Below, piece after piece: positions 50,945-64,000 of a stretch of 64,000 nucleotides of DNA. This DNA is from Cruorifilaria tuberocauda (Eukaryota > Nematoda > Chromadorea > Rhabditida > Onchocercidae). The stretch is from assembly GCA_013365365.1 (NCBI GenBank), contig JABVXU010000112.1, forward strand, positions 62,001-126,000. Direction: 5' to 3'. Both the position numbers and the translations under genes were made by a program. The notes under the pieces are model-generated. The model was not told the origin of the DNA. It worked only from the letters and a program-made list of their open reading frames with translations, and made no database searches. Position 1 is the stretch's first letter, and each line of letters opens with the position of its first letter.

Positions 50945-52746
50945 TGTCCTAAAAGTAATTACTGATAATAGATGAGAATTGACTTGTTATTCATGGCTTT
51001 CTGTCGCTATTGAAGAAATAAGTAGAAGAGGCGGCTAATTATACCTAAAAATCTAAAATTAAAACTGAAACCTAAAACTTCATTTGTAAAAACCGCCTAA
51101 TCAGAAATATTTCACTTTGTCAGATTTCCTATTCTAACGGTAAACAAGAAAATTTACATATTCTAACCGAGAGAATCTCACTATTAATATATAATAGCAG
51201 AAGGCAGTAACAATAGTGAAACGGAGAAGTGTGAATTTAGTGAAAGGAGCAGAGTGACCTAGAAACTATAATAAAAAAAACTACAATGTGGATCGAACAC
51301 GTGTTTTAATGGAGCTGAAAAATAAATCAGTAAGCTTATATCACTTTATCAATGTATCATAACACTAAAGACATCTTTATAGCGATTTAAAATTCATGTT
51401 ATTATCCCCTAAGGCTTAGAATAACCTTCGTATATATTTCTTACACGGACGTAAGCGCAGATGTAAGTAAGCATTTACCCATCCCTGAGAACTTTACTTC
51501 CTTCTCCTTCATGATAGTTCAGGACAGAAGCCATGACGAATACCGGATGTGAACAAAAATACGGTCTATCCTTTCACAGAAACCTTTTTCGTTAGTAGAT
51601 GGTCAGGAATAAAAGTTCACATACGAAGATAATTTATTTTATTACAAGAATTTTTAATTCTAAAGTTAAAAAAGTAATTTCGTTATAGACTATACAGACA
51701 GAGAGACCGATACACACACACATATATGTGTAGGGAGAGAGAAAGAGAGAGAGAGATAGAGAGAAGGACTATTCAGCTACTCATAATTCACACTCTATTC
51801 GATGATACGGAATAATTCTACTGGTATTAGCTATGCTTTTAGTTCGTACAAATTGTTCTTACAGTTCGAACATTGTTAATTATACTTTCAGTTCGTGTAA
51901 GAAATTTAGTTAGCTTCATATATTACATTTTCATGGAATTGGTCTAAGCTTATGTAAAATATTGTAGAATGATAGACGATTCTGATTATTGCGATATTTC
52001 AGGATAGACAGTTCTGATTGTTATTTTCTTTTATTGAGAAAATTGAAGTAATCGAGAAAATGAAGATATGATGATAAAAGGAAAGCATTGTAGGAGAGAG
52101 TCCTCTTCTTTACTTGTATCAATATCAGGAACAGCAGTATACATATGATAACATTAAACAGAAGTACCCAAACAAGAGCAATTCAAATAGAAACGAAAGT
52201 TATATTAGTTTAATCAAACAAGCAGTTCTTATCAGTTAAAAACAAAACTGTTCGTTTATCATTTTTCTTTAACGATATCTTTTTATCGTTCCTTGAATTC
52301 AAAGGTTTTTATTGGAATTGCATAGTTTGGCAGTTTAAAGAGTAAGTGATTATTAGAATTGAAATGCATTTGTAGTATGATATCGAATTTAGGAAACTGG
52401 TTGGTTAAATTTCTGCCGTTGTAACACCTGTACAAGTAGCGCAATTGTGACACTTTCATGTATTGCTTGTGGTACCAAATTCTTTTGCAACGTTTCGTAT
52501 TCATTCTTTCGAAGTAAACCACTGTATTGCATTTTCTTGAGTACCTATACTAATACGAACATATTGATTCCAATTTATAAATTATTTCAAACATTCTGCA
52601 ATCATTTCTATTTGGTAAATATAGTATTTTTAAAAAGTGATCACCTTTAGTTTCCTATCATTTCAATAAATAAATATCACTGTTTATTCATCTCATTAAA
52701 TAAATAAATAAATAAGCCTGATAGATTAAATAAGTGAAAGATTGGC
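50945..52746. other. Intergenic region upstream of nrde-2
   Basis: No coding exon found. It holds the nrde-2 promoter; TTTTAG ends four bases before the nrde-2 ATG, a likely trans-splice acceptor. A compound microsatellite lies at about 51702-51766: ACACACACA and ATATATGTG, then a GAGAGA tract. Confidence 0.55.
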
Positions 52747-55700
52747 TTATATGTCAACAATTTTTTTTTTTAAAAAAGAAAGGCAAACTTTTTGGAGAAG
52801 TTCTGTATTCATTGGTAAATCACAAACTGCTTTCACTAAATTTTCAGCAATTTCTTTTTCACTCATTGATAAATCTTCGTCCAATAATTTGTTAAATGCT
52901 TCCTGAAATAATGCATTTGTATAATGCATTTTCTAAATAAACTAATTATTATTAAAAGGTTAATTGATTCGATGTTTTCGATTTCAACCAAAACATATTA
53001 TATTTTGATTTAGGATCAGATCTGATCACACTTTTTAATAATAAAACTGATTGATCAATGAATATTATATAATATTTTATATTTTGCTCAAAACAATATG
53101 AATGAATTCTTTCATTATTTTCTTGTGAATTGTTTAGTTTCTATAGTTAAAAATAGATTTTTTGGTAGGTATTGCATACTGTTTTTTCTTCTTCCATCCC
53201 ATAAATTTGGAGAATTGATCGAATTTCTGAAAGTCCCTTAGTATATGATCGATCAATTTGTTTATTCTGCACCATATCAGTACTAAAATTGAATTTAACT
53301 GTTAAGGAAAATTTTCTGCACTTATTATAGTAAAGAAATAAAATCGCTTCTCGTCATATTTAAATTAAACAAGTGTACAGTTTTAAAAGTGAAACTACAA
53401 TTTCTATCCAATCATTTACTGATTGCAAATCTTACAGTGTTTCTCCTTGTAGTAACGTAGTAAGTTTAATACATACAGGTGAATTACTTTTAGAAGATTA
53501 AGTCATTAAATATTAAACAATGTTTTCAGTTCAAATACAAAAAATTTGTTCGAAAAAGCAAATTTACGTTGTATCAGTAGAAGATGTGCTCATTGCCACT
53601 TCATTGTTATCCTTCACATCTTCCAACTTTTGAAGTAAAATGAAGTAAGTTTGTATTTTAAAAACAATTCTTACCCATAAAAATGAATGAAAGTAGTCTT
53701 CTATACTAAGATGAAATCAAAGATTTCAGAGGATTAGAGTAAATAAGAAAAAAAAAAATAAAGGTATATTATACATGTTTGAATTCACTCGATTCTTCTG
53801 ATGATTCTGATTCTGTTTGACTAGTTGAACTGTCATCCATTTCTAGAGATTTGAATTGTTAACTCGTTTTGATTGTATTTAGTTAGTGCTAATAACAGTA
53901 TCACTTTTGTCTTTTTGTAATTTCTAATTTAGATAATGATACCTGATCCTTGAATAATATCACTGCTTGTTTCTTCATTCTCCTTTATTCCATATTGTTT
54001 CGGCACTGTTGTCATAGCATGTGTTTTACTTTTTTTTTGAATAAAAACATCCATAATTTTCCTCATACCTCTGCTTATTTTATCATTTCTTTTCACATCA
54101 TCTTGCCTAGGCATAACTTCCGGTTTTTTAGTAATTATTCGTTCTTTTTCTCTTTTCCCTTCACTAACTGAACCGGTTTTCGTACCGGTTTCTTGAGTAC
54201 GATCATCAGATAGAGGTTTTTTTAGTGATGAAGAAATCGTAGTAGTTGGAGAGATTGAAATATCCGCTACTGGTGTTGTCGCTGATATCATACTGCTATC
54301 TGATAATGATGGTGCGGTAGTTGAAATGGATTGGTTTGTAGTTCGAGTGCCGTTTGGTAGTTTATTCTGTCTTCTTTGATTAGTCTTTCGTCTGAAACTT
54401 AATTTTCCCTCAGTTTTAGTTTTTTTACTTTCTTTCTCACTTTCTGATGTTAAGATTTCATCTACTTGTTTAACAAAGTTAAATTTGTTATAATGTTTAG
54501 ATTTTTGCATCCTTCCTCCTTTTAATTTTTTTATTTCTCTATTTAAATTAATTTTTTTATTACTAATTTTACTTTTATCTTTAGATATGGAATTCTTGTC
54601 TTTTTGATAAATTTGTTGATCTTCTGCTTTTTTCACTTTACGTTTCTTTACCTTATATTGTTCACTCGTACTTTTCGAAGTACTTCTATGTTTTTTCGCT
54701 TTTTTCCTATCTTTAACTTTTTCGGATTCATGAAGATCTTTGGAAAGGTTTCTTCTTTTCCTTTTTTTAGTTTTGCTTTTTTCATTTATTTCGGGTTTTT
54801 CTAATTCTTCAACACTTTTTGATTCTTTTTCAGATACGCTTCTACTTTTTCTCTTCAGAGCCGGATTCTTCAATTTGATCTTCCTCGATGACTTCGCAGA
54901 TTCGACAGAAGCTTTTTCAAATTCAAATTCTTCATCCTTCTTTCTATTTACTTTCTTCATCTTTCTTTCTTTTTCATTTTTTTCTGATTCGCTGGTCTTT
55001 TTCGAATCTTTACTGGACTCATTGACATTTTTCTTTCCCATAGTTGTTCGTCTTGCTTCATTCTTATCCCGGGTCTCTGCAAGCTTTTGTGGAAATTCAG
55101 CAATCTTTCCTGGTTTCTTTTCTATCTTCTTATTTGCTTTTGTCCTTACTTTTTTGAATTTGTTAGCTTTTGTTGCATCTTTCGTTGAGCTACTTTTGGA
55201 AAATTTAGCAAGTTTTCTTATATTTTTAGCTTCTGATTCCGTTTTTTTATCAGTTTTGAAATCCGATTTTCCACTACTCTCTTCCACTCTCTTTGCATAG
55301 CAAACATTTAATTTCTGAATGTCTGAAAATTGAAAAAAACGGTTCATAACATTTTGTGCATAATATCTTGAAAAATTTCCATGAAGCAGAGTTAATTTAT
55401 GGAAATGTTCAAAAGAAATTCTATTGTTTACATATAGTTATAAACTATCAGGAAGTATTGCAGATTTACGTAAGAATCTTACGTAAGTATATCGGTATTT
55501 CACTATACGGAAGACAATGATATAACGTCGCTTGATTAAGTTTACATAAAGTTTGTATTGGATACGATATTAAAGTTGTTATTTTTCTAAGTTGTTTTCA
55601 TATGTTTGGATATATAACCAGTATAAATCATTTTTGTTGTTCCATAACTCAGTGTTACGGTGTGCAGCGAAATGAAAAATTTTATAAATTTGTCCAAAAA

Positions 55701-56726
55701 AATTTTTTGAAAATTTGTCGTCACAAGCTTCCCTCATTATATTTAACTGTTTTCCCAGCAGCCCCCTCCTGCCTACCGCATATCGCTATACCAGTATACC
55801 GGTACATCGGTATATCAGTATATCGGTGGTTTCAGTATACCATATATCAGTATAACGGCATACCGTATATCAGTACAATACGTCAGTATATCGGCATATC
55901 AGTATATCAGTATATCAATATATCAGTAAGAGTATATCGGTATTTCAGAAACCGTACGTCGGTATATTAGTATATCGTATATCAATATATTAATATATCA
56001 GTATATTACTATATTAGTACATTAATATATCGGTATATCAGTATGTTAGTGTATGGTATACTAATATCGATATTAGTATATTAGTACTTTAGCATATCAG
56101 TATGCCGAATATAGGTATATTAGTATATTAATGTAAATCGATATATCAGCATATTAGTGCACCAGTATATATTAGTATATGTTGATGTATTAGTATGCTA
56201 GCATCAGTATACCAGTATGAGTTAATATGTTAGCAATACATAGCATGTAAGCATTTCGTTATATCGGTATATTTCTAATGGTATACCAGTATACCAGTAT
56301 GTCATGCATAGGTATATAATAATAATATGTTGTATTAGTACACCAGTGTATCAACATATTGACATATTGGTATACTACTATTCTGTATCAGTATATTAGT
56401 ATACTGGTAAATCAGTATCGGTTTTATTTGTAATTTTCTTTACGGCGAAATCATCAATCATATTTCTCATTTTGAGTTTAGTAAGGAATTCTTCTGAATA
56501 ATTAACTATCATAGGTAAATAATAATTTTCTTTTTTAACTCGTCATTTTACCTGTAGGAATCGTTTTGTTTTTGCTTTCATCCGTGTTCAGAATTGTTTC
56601 TTGTTCCTTTCCTAGCTTTCTCATATCTTTTAATTTCTCATGCCTTCTTTTGGAGCCTCTGTAGTTATATTTCAACTTACGATGTTTTATTTTACGCTTT
56701 TTATCTGCACCTGCTGAAATCCTAAA
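52747..56726 (-). CDS. Lys/Ser-rich, probably nuclear protein of unknown function (5' end unresolved)
   Basis: Six exons join in phase: about 56726-56552, 55322-53943, 53842-53775, 53626-53568, 53282-53180 and 52902-52747; together about 600 residues. Exon 1 here starts behind a TTTTTTTTAG acceptor and has no ATG, so earlier exons are missing. Nearly the whole protein is disordered and rich in Lys, Ser and Glu, with many basic clusters (KKRKRRNLSK, KVKKRKVKK) typical of nuclear or nucleolar proteins, then a Thr/Ser stretch. The C-terminal 85 residues differ: RSYTKGLSEIRSILQIYGM and EAFNKLLDEDLSMSEKEIAE look like a folded helical domain. I do not recognise the family. The large antisense ORF over exon 2 is a shadow of the Lys/Glu codons. 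The intron 56551-55323 carries the 8-base repeat array. Confidence 0.7.
55783..56420. repeat. Degenerate 8-base minisatellite array in an intron
   Basis: About 640 bases are built largely from the unit CAGTATAT and close variants (CGGTATAT, CAATATAT, CGGCATAT), so the plus strand reads as GTATATCAGTATATCGG over and over. The array is more regular from 55783 to 56060 and more degraded toward 56420. It sits in the first visible intron of the Lys/Ser-rich gene. Confidence 0.85.
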
Positions 56727-59511
56727 AAAAACCAAAGAATTTTTTCAGTGGTTTGTAAAACTGATGTTAAAATTAAGTATTATCAGAATAAATTACTATA
56801 GGATTTAACTATAATCCTGCAAAGAAAATAATGATACTATCTGTAAATTGTTTAAACAGTATTCTTTCGATTTTTTCTGTATGATATTGCTCACAAACAT
56901 AATTCTGAACATTCTTTACTAGGTCGTTCAATTATTATGTGTTGAGAATTTCCTGGAAACTAGATTTCAAATATAAATATTTATTTCTAATCTTTATATT
57001 TTATGAAGATTAGGGCAGCATGAGAAACTCAAGGTATGATTTTCTCGTGTCTCTTTTGGGGAGCTATTTGATACAAGACATTTACGCCACTGTTGTGATG
57101 TGTATGATCTGCGTGCTATCACAGTTTTTGCTCTTATTCCTGTATAGTGAGAAGATTGGACGTTAAAATCATGACTGTGTTATGAAGCCATATTCTCATG
57201 CATCAATATCCCATCATATCTACCGATAGATCAGATCTCCTCATATTAGTAAAAAACTCCTCCCCCTTTGTGGAGCGGGGAGAGGGCCACTTTGTCATTC
57301 GCGGTGTGATTATTCTCCGGGTTGTCACTGCTGTAAACGAATCTTCTATTGAATAAAGATATTACATTAGTTCGTTCTAAACCCAAAGAACTCGACTCAA
57401 ATCAAGTTCAAATTTCCCAAATTCCATAATATTATGTAGAAGTTACAGTTTTGGCGTTAAGTTGATAAACTATCTGATCATTCAATTCATAATTAATGAT
57501 ACGCTAGACATTATAATTTATATACTTTTTGAAAGAAATCTTATAAACGTGCTATTCACTTTGATTGTTTGATTGCTGCACTATAAAGGTGTAAAAAATT
57601 TAATACCATAAGAGGAAATGATTTATTATCAACTTAATGCATTTAAACGTTTTTGTCTTAGTTTGTTTGAAGTCCCAACATACAGTGATTATTATTCTAT
57701 TTTGAGAGTATCAAATAATACCTCTTTAATTCATCACGTTCGTATTTATCAATCGATTCTGTTATTTCCGTTGCACTGCTTAACAGCCATTCGTTTTCTA
57801 GCAGGAAATTTAAGTTTCTCGAATTTATTTTATATAGCATAATCTGTGATCATAAATTCAAATCAAATTCTTAATAGCTTAACCGACAAAGGAGCATAAA
57901 AAATTTTAGCGATAAAAAATATTGTTAGGAATTGAAATATAATCACAAATGAAATTTATATTTTCAAGCTACGAGACAAAATGTATAGATAGAGTCATAG
58001 ATAGGATCATTTCAGTTCATTTTTTTTTTTGCTAAAATCTCGTTTCACATTCCAGAAACATGTCATATATTAAAAAGTTCAACAAGCATAATAAAATTAT
58101 ATCGGTGAAATTCGGAAGTTATAATTATCATTACAGCTCATGTTGTAGCTTAAAACTTGTAACTTGAACTCATGTTTATGGAAACAAAATTTATCTCTAT
58201 TTACATTTATGGTGTAACTACTCATACTCTTATGAATGATTGGAAATAAAGAAAAATGAGATAAAACATCGATATTTGATAGTTTTACATCGAACAAATA
58301 CTAATAAAAAGACTACTCACTGATAACCGCGGCGCCAGCCGCCCAAATCGCTTAGTTACAAACTGACGAGAAAATTCAATATTTTTTATTTTAATGATAA
58401 AAATGGCGAAAATGCAAATTGCTTATGAGTCTCCAAAACTTCGTAGAATAAGCAACGTAAAATGAAATCTGGTAATCTCAAAAGAACTAAAAATATAGTG
58501 AGTGAAAACAAATAAATTTATAGCCAATCGACTCACTAGTATAGGTTTTCCTTAGACAATAAATCACTACACCCCGAAATTAAAATATCATTTAGAAAAG
58601 TGCATCCAACACGACGACGAGAAAATTTTATTCCGAAAGCAGCTTATTCAGCAGATAAAAATAATTACATAATTTTAAGCAATACATGAGCTTTGAAGCG
58701 AATTACTTCAAATTTTGGACCATGTATATATGCAGTTTCAATCGATCAGCATTCAACTGATCATTTAGTTTTACTAAACACTTAAAGCAATATAGTCAAC
58801 TAATCACAGTAAAAAGAAACATGAAATGCATAAAAATATAAAAGTTCAATCGAAGGGATGAACAACAGATCTAAGCTTCCATATAACAAAACAATATAAT
58901 TCCATAATTTAATCTCCATCCCATTTTGAAATTACTCTTGCGAAAGCACGGATTTAGAGAAGGTCCTATATGCGAATTGCACCTTTTTTATCAGCTGAAC
59001 AAACCTTGCCGACAGGTTCCATTTGCATCGAAAGATGAGTTATAAATGATATTTTGCCAAGGATGACTACAAAGTAGTGGATCATTATTTTACTTTTAGA
59101 CAACAATAGCATTTAAAGATTTTTTTACATAAATTCCGTGAAAGAATTGCATTTAATGTATTTTTTTACTGAAAGGAAACAAGAGATCTATAGAATAAAG
59201 GAATATAAATCTTTTCAATTGTGTAAATGGAATTCGTATAAAAGAGTTACTCCATAAGACCTTAAAAAGGATGATGAAAACAACAGAGTAATTGTCGGAG
59301 TAATTTTGTTGATATTATTAAAAAGATAACTTTACCTAAAACTGCGTTTAATATTAATAATTAATAATTCATATATATATATATATATAAACATTTCCAG
59401 TCAATAAAATAGCAAATGTTAAAACTGTGGTAAACATGAAGCAATGGAATATATACTGAAAAATCACCATTGCCATTTGACTAATTTGGTATTGCTTTTA
59501 GGATCATTCAC
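56727..59511. other. Intergenic region, with a GC-richer segment
   Basis: No exon-like block is clear, although undetected 5' exons of the Lys/Ser-rich gene should lie here. The segment around 57090-57420 is richer in GC than its surroundings (TCCTCCCCC, GGAGCGGGGAG) and ends after an AATAAA at 57352; it could be a solo LTR or another inserted piece. An (AT)n run lies near 59373-59390. Confidence 0.45.
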
Positions 59512-62086
59512 TTAGAATGTTTTTCTGTGCAATACCTTCTTGCCTTCGTCTTCATATTCCTTTTTGCTAACCCACATTTTCTTAAATGTATCAAGACTAG
59601 CTAGAATTGAACCTCCTATCCAGGTACCATATAACCGCTCCTGAGGTGCTGATATACGGATTTTTGCATCTTTTGGTGCCAATCGACGCATCTATAATTA
59701 AACATAGGCTATATTCTCTCGATCAATTTTAATCAGAAAAGAAAATTTATCTTGTTGAGTAAAATATGAATAAACAAGCAGTATATAATTAGAAAAATTT
59801 ACTTCAGCTAACAATCGATCACCAAATCCAGCGAACATAGTTGATCCGCCACTTAATACAATATTGCTATACAAATTCTTGCGCAAATCTATTTCACAAC
59901 GCTGAAAAAAGAAAGGTTTTGTATTTAATGAGAAAAAAGAAGGATTTATCTCTAATCAGTGCGATACTCAAACATTTTAATAATATTAAAAAAACAATAC
60001 GAAGTGATACAGAATTGTGACTGCGGAAATAAGATTCAATGAGTAAAATTGAAATGATTCAGCCAAAAGTTCTTTGCTGAAGTGAAACTCATGTTAATAG
60101 TCATTAAATTTTATAATCTTAAAAATGAGACAGAAGCCTAAATCTACGATAAAAGTTATATTTTGTTCATAATTACAATGTTATTACTACACCTGAAAAT
60201 ATAACATGTATGGGAAATCTGTTTAAGCATGAAGCTATTTATATAATTCATCTAAAAAAATTTAGTAAATTTCGAAAGTTGATATCTATAATATCATATT
60301 CCCCACATTTTAAAAGAAATCTTATATTTTTGAAAAAATCGTAGTAGCCCTTAAACTACAAAATTAGTATCACGCAGCACTAGATAACTGATAACTAGCA
60401 AAAACAAGACATATGTTGGAAACATACTCTTATGGACAAATCGAGAGCATTAGCGATCCCTGGCCATTCTTCGCCAATAATATCTGGCCGAAACAATATC
60501 TCGGTGGCACGAAATCTAGCTGGTCCAATTTCGAGTGTTGAACCATCGGGAAGCTTATATGCTGCCTGAATTTAAAAACTGCTAAAACAGTGACTCAATG
60601 TTAAGAAACCGCATTTGGTAAAGATCATCTTATCAACTATTATAATTTCCAAAATAACAGGTAAAAAAAAAAACGTGCTTTCTCGCTTTCGGTACTTTCT
60701 TCTTTCGCAGCATTTGTCGCAATGTAACACATTTTTTCCTTAATTTCTCGTACGATTTCAAACTCTGATGAACGATGAAAATTCGCTCCTTCTTTGCGAA
60801 GTAATAGACGAAGATACTTGGTCACATCTCGTCCTGCGACATCCATCCTTTCAATTCTAAATTATCACACTCAATTTGATTTTAGGCATATCATACAAAT
60901 AAGAACAATCACTTATGACAGGAAGAAACAATTTCCAATAATGTCAACGATAGTTAACTGATAAAAGATATAACATTATTAAAACTAATTTCAATATATT
61001 AAAATATACTTTATTTGCACCTCAAGTAGTTGTTCCCTAAAACTTAAGATAATCTTCAAACTATAGTGATATCCGCTGTAGTGCATCTTAGATAGTATCG
61101 TAATCGTACGATTGGAGTTTCATAAAAAAATTGATGATGCAATCTGCTTTAATCTATTCGCTAATTGATCAGTTAGGAATATGGGAACAGCATGCTCAGT
61201 ACCAGATAATAAAATGTGCTGTAGAACAAGCGAAAGAATGATACAGAAAAACCAACCCATGCTGTATAGCAAAACCTTCGAAGATTGGTACAACATGTGT
61301 TACACCATCTCCTGAATCCAGAACAACGCCTGTTGTACGACCCGTCGAATAAAGTGAAAGAACAGCTTGAATTTGAATGTGCAATGCAGGTATATTAAAA
61401 GTTTCGAAAAATATTTCAGCCGATTTTTCTCGGTTTTTCAGTGGATTCAGAGGTGCTTCGGTAAGCAGTACTGGATGTTCTTCTGGAAATATCTGAAAAT
61501 ATAAATATGACCAATCAAATACATCCACAGAGCGTTTTATCTAAAATAAAATATGTTCAAAGAAAGACCAAAACAAACACAAACTACAACACCTGCAACT
61601 GATCTTTACTGTAAATATACTGCCATACGCGTTCCATATCATTCCAGTCTGTCACTATGCCATGTTCCATTGGATATTTCAACGCTAGCAGTCCTCGGTA
61701 CTCCTGTGCTTTGGGACCTAAATAAACACAAGTTTCATAAAACTGTATTTCGCACAAATCTAATACATGAGATGTCAATCTATGAAGGTATATCAATTAC
61801 GAAGGTAGAGTTTATTAGAGAGATAAAGTGTAGAAAAATCAATAAAATATTTAGCATTAAAAACAATTCAGCAACACGAAAATTTTATACACGGCAAAAG
61901 GATAATTTTACCTATAAACAAGTCGCCCTCAAGAGCACCAGCCATCACTCTTGTATGCTTTGGTCGTCCAACAAAATTCGCAAAACGACATTTGGGTGTT
62001 TGGTCCCCAGCAAATCCAGCCTTAATTACCCCAGACCCATTATCAATAACAACTGGCTGATTCGCTATCACATCATAAGAATCCAT
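59512..62086 (-). CDS. arp-1: Actin-related protein 1 (centractin), dynactin subunit
   Basis: ARP1 polymerises into the short filament at the core of dynactin, the activator of cytoplasmic dynein. Seven exons keep phase: 62086-61912, 61717-61593, 61492-61257, 60856-60675, 60561-60428, 59901-59803 and 59691-59512, giving 376 residues, exactly the length of human ACTR1A. The nucleotide-binding signatures of the actin fold are intact: [17 protein letters not shown] near the N-terminus, [20 protein letters not shown], and [19 protein letters not shown]. The centractin-specific start [12 protein letters not shown] separates it from conventional actin. The C-terminus ends in HRKTF like its orthologues. 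The junction of exons 4 and 5 is best read as a GCAC donor joined to an acceptor ending GGCAG, giving EKAPYKLPDGS. Confidence 0.96.
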
Positions 62087-63132
62087 GATTTACCCTAGGG
62101 ATCTATAAAACATTGGAAATCAACAATGAAAATTTTAAATTAGAATGATAATGAATCAAACATGCGAAACTACATACAAGCACAAGTCATCAGAACTCTA
62201 TAACTATAACCATAAATATATGATGAAATCAAAATGCATCACGCACACACATCAGCCACCTCTTTCTGTTAAAATCCGACCTTGAGACTATTGTATACTG
62301 TAAGTATAATTCAATTTTAATCAAGCTCACGAATTTTGTCTTATTTACATATGTCGTTTTCAGCAATAATACCAAGAATTACTTTTAACTATAATAATAT
62401 GGTATCAATATATAAAATAAATAATTAAACAAAATCTTTCAAAGATGTTCATTTGTGACGTGTTTTAATTACTACATTCTCAAAATTGTTTTATTCTGAA
62501 TGTTCACCTAACGTTTTCTATTTCGTCTCAAATTTTCTACTTCCTCTATCCGCTTTTCATGATTACCAGTTCCCTTTTAAAATCCTTCTTTCTACAGTTA
62601 TCTTTATCATACTAATCCACATAAAAACATGCCTCTAGAAATTCAAATTTTTCCACATGAAAAGTTGTAATTCACCCTTTCTCACCTCTGCATTCACTTG
62701 TAATATAACAAATCCTAAGTTAAAAATCGTAAGACCCGAGAAGGACCGTCACCTCTTCTCCTTGGTATGATCAACTTTTTCATGAATTTTTTTTATTTAC
62801 TGACTGCTCTTACTGTTTCAATTTTTTAATAAAGTGATTATTCCAATATCCTTGTGAAACATGCAAAGCAATCTTCACTCAATCCGACCGTGCCAAAACT
62901 CAACGTTGTCAACCAAAATCGAAAAATTCACGATACGCAGTGCAATTCACCATTTTTCGTAGTTTTCCAACAATAAATGCATAAAAACAAGAAAAGTTGA
63001 GAACTACAGCTCTAATTAATTGTACAATGCGGTAACCAGTGTTGACAAACTTTATTTTATGTAAAACGACATTGAATAATGAAACAACTTTTTATTGACT
63101 GAAAACAGGTAAAAGAATACATTACGGTTTTA
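62087..63132. other. Intergenic region upstream of arp-1
   Basis: No exon seen. It separates the arp-1 start from the rps-18 stop, both minus strand. TTTATAG ends 20 bases before the arp-1 ATG, a possible trans-splice acceptor. Confidence 0.5.
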
Positions 63133-63900
<768 letters not shown>

Positions 63901-64000
63901 CTGAAATTGATACATTTTATACTACGATTTACGCGAAAATGATTCAGCAAGTTGTCAAAGCGATCGCCCCATGCATTACACTGATGATAATTATTAAACC

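Noticed and set aside
54740..55300. 186-codon plus-strand ORF, Phe/Ser-rich
   Set aside because: It is the antisense of the Lys/Glu/Ser-rich exon 55322-53943; AAR, GAR and TCN codons give Phe, Leu and Ser on the other strand. The minus-strand exon has matching splice phases.
61553..62098. 181-codon plus-strand ORF
   Set aside because: It lies antisense to arp-1 exons 1 and 2, which are unmistakable; no family similarity on the plus strand.

Overview
The window looks like nuclear DNA of a nematode, most likely a filarial worm (Onchocercidae). It is strongly AT-rich. Nearly every gene is broken into short exons by many introns with GT donors and TTTTCAG-like acceptors. Several start codons sit 2-9 bases behind a good acceptor, as expected for spliced-leader trans-splicing. 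The proteins match nematode or general animal families. I found no rRNA, tRNA, CRISPR array or complete transposon. All exon models were read by eye and checked for phase.

Layout. 3169-5496 (-): sds-22, the leucine-rich-repeat regulator of protein phosphatase 1. 5861-8447 (-): a possible one-exon small membrane protein and a lysine-rich gene whose 5' end I could not resolve. 9048-13013 (+): SRP72 of the signal recognition particle. 13520-16993 (-): an unrecognised protein of about 679 residues with some 15 hydrophobic segments. 18599-21270 (-): TBC1D20-type Rab GAP. 24225-27401 (+): ETHE1 persulfide dioxygenase. 28323-34123 (+): XPF/ERCC4 nuclease in 21 exons. 37464-39702 (+): a globin with a myristoylation-type N-terminus. 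41098-42379 (-): TVP23 Golgi protein. 43605-50944 (-): NRDE-2, the nuclear RNAi/RNA surveillance factor. 52747-56726 (-): a lysine/serine-rich, probably nuclear protein of unknown function. 59512-62086 (-): ARP1 of dynactin. 63133-63900 (-): ribosomal protein S18, with its 5' end outside the window.

The genes are a mixed housekeeping set (secretion and Golgi traffic, DNA repair, sulfur metabolism, RNA silencing, dynein transport, translation). I see no operon-like pairs with about 100-base spacing and no shared pathway. Intergenic stretches are AT-rich, with microsatellites and short repeats. The oddest structures are an inverted repeat upstream of the globin whose arms match globin exon 1, a 27-base intron in the polytopic membrane gene, a 17-bp hairpin in an nrde-2 intron, a 640-base array of an 8-base unit in an intron, four tandem 9-bp E-box-like units upstream of SRP72, and frequent AAG splice acceptors.
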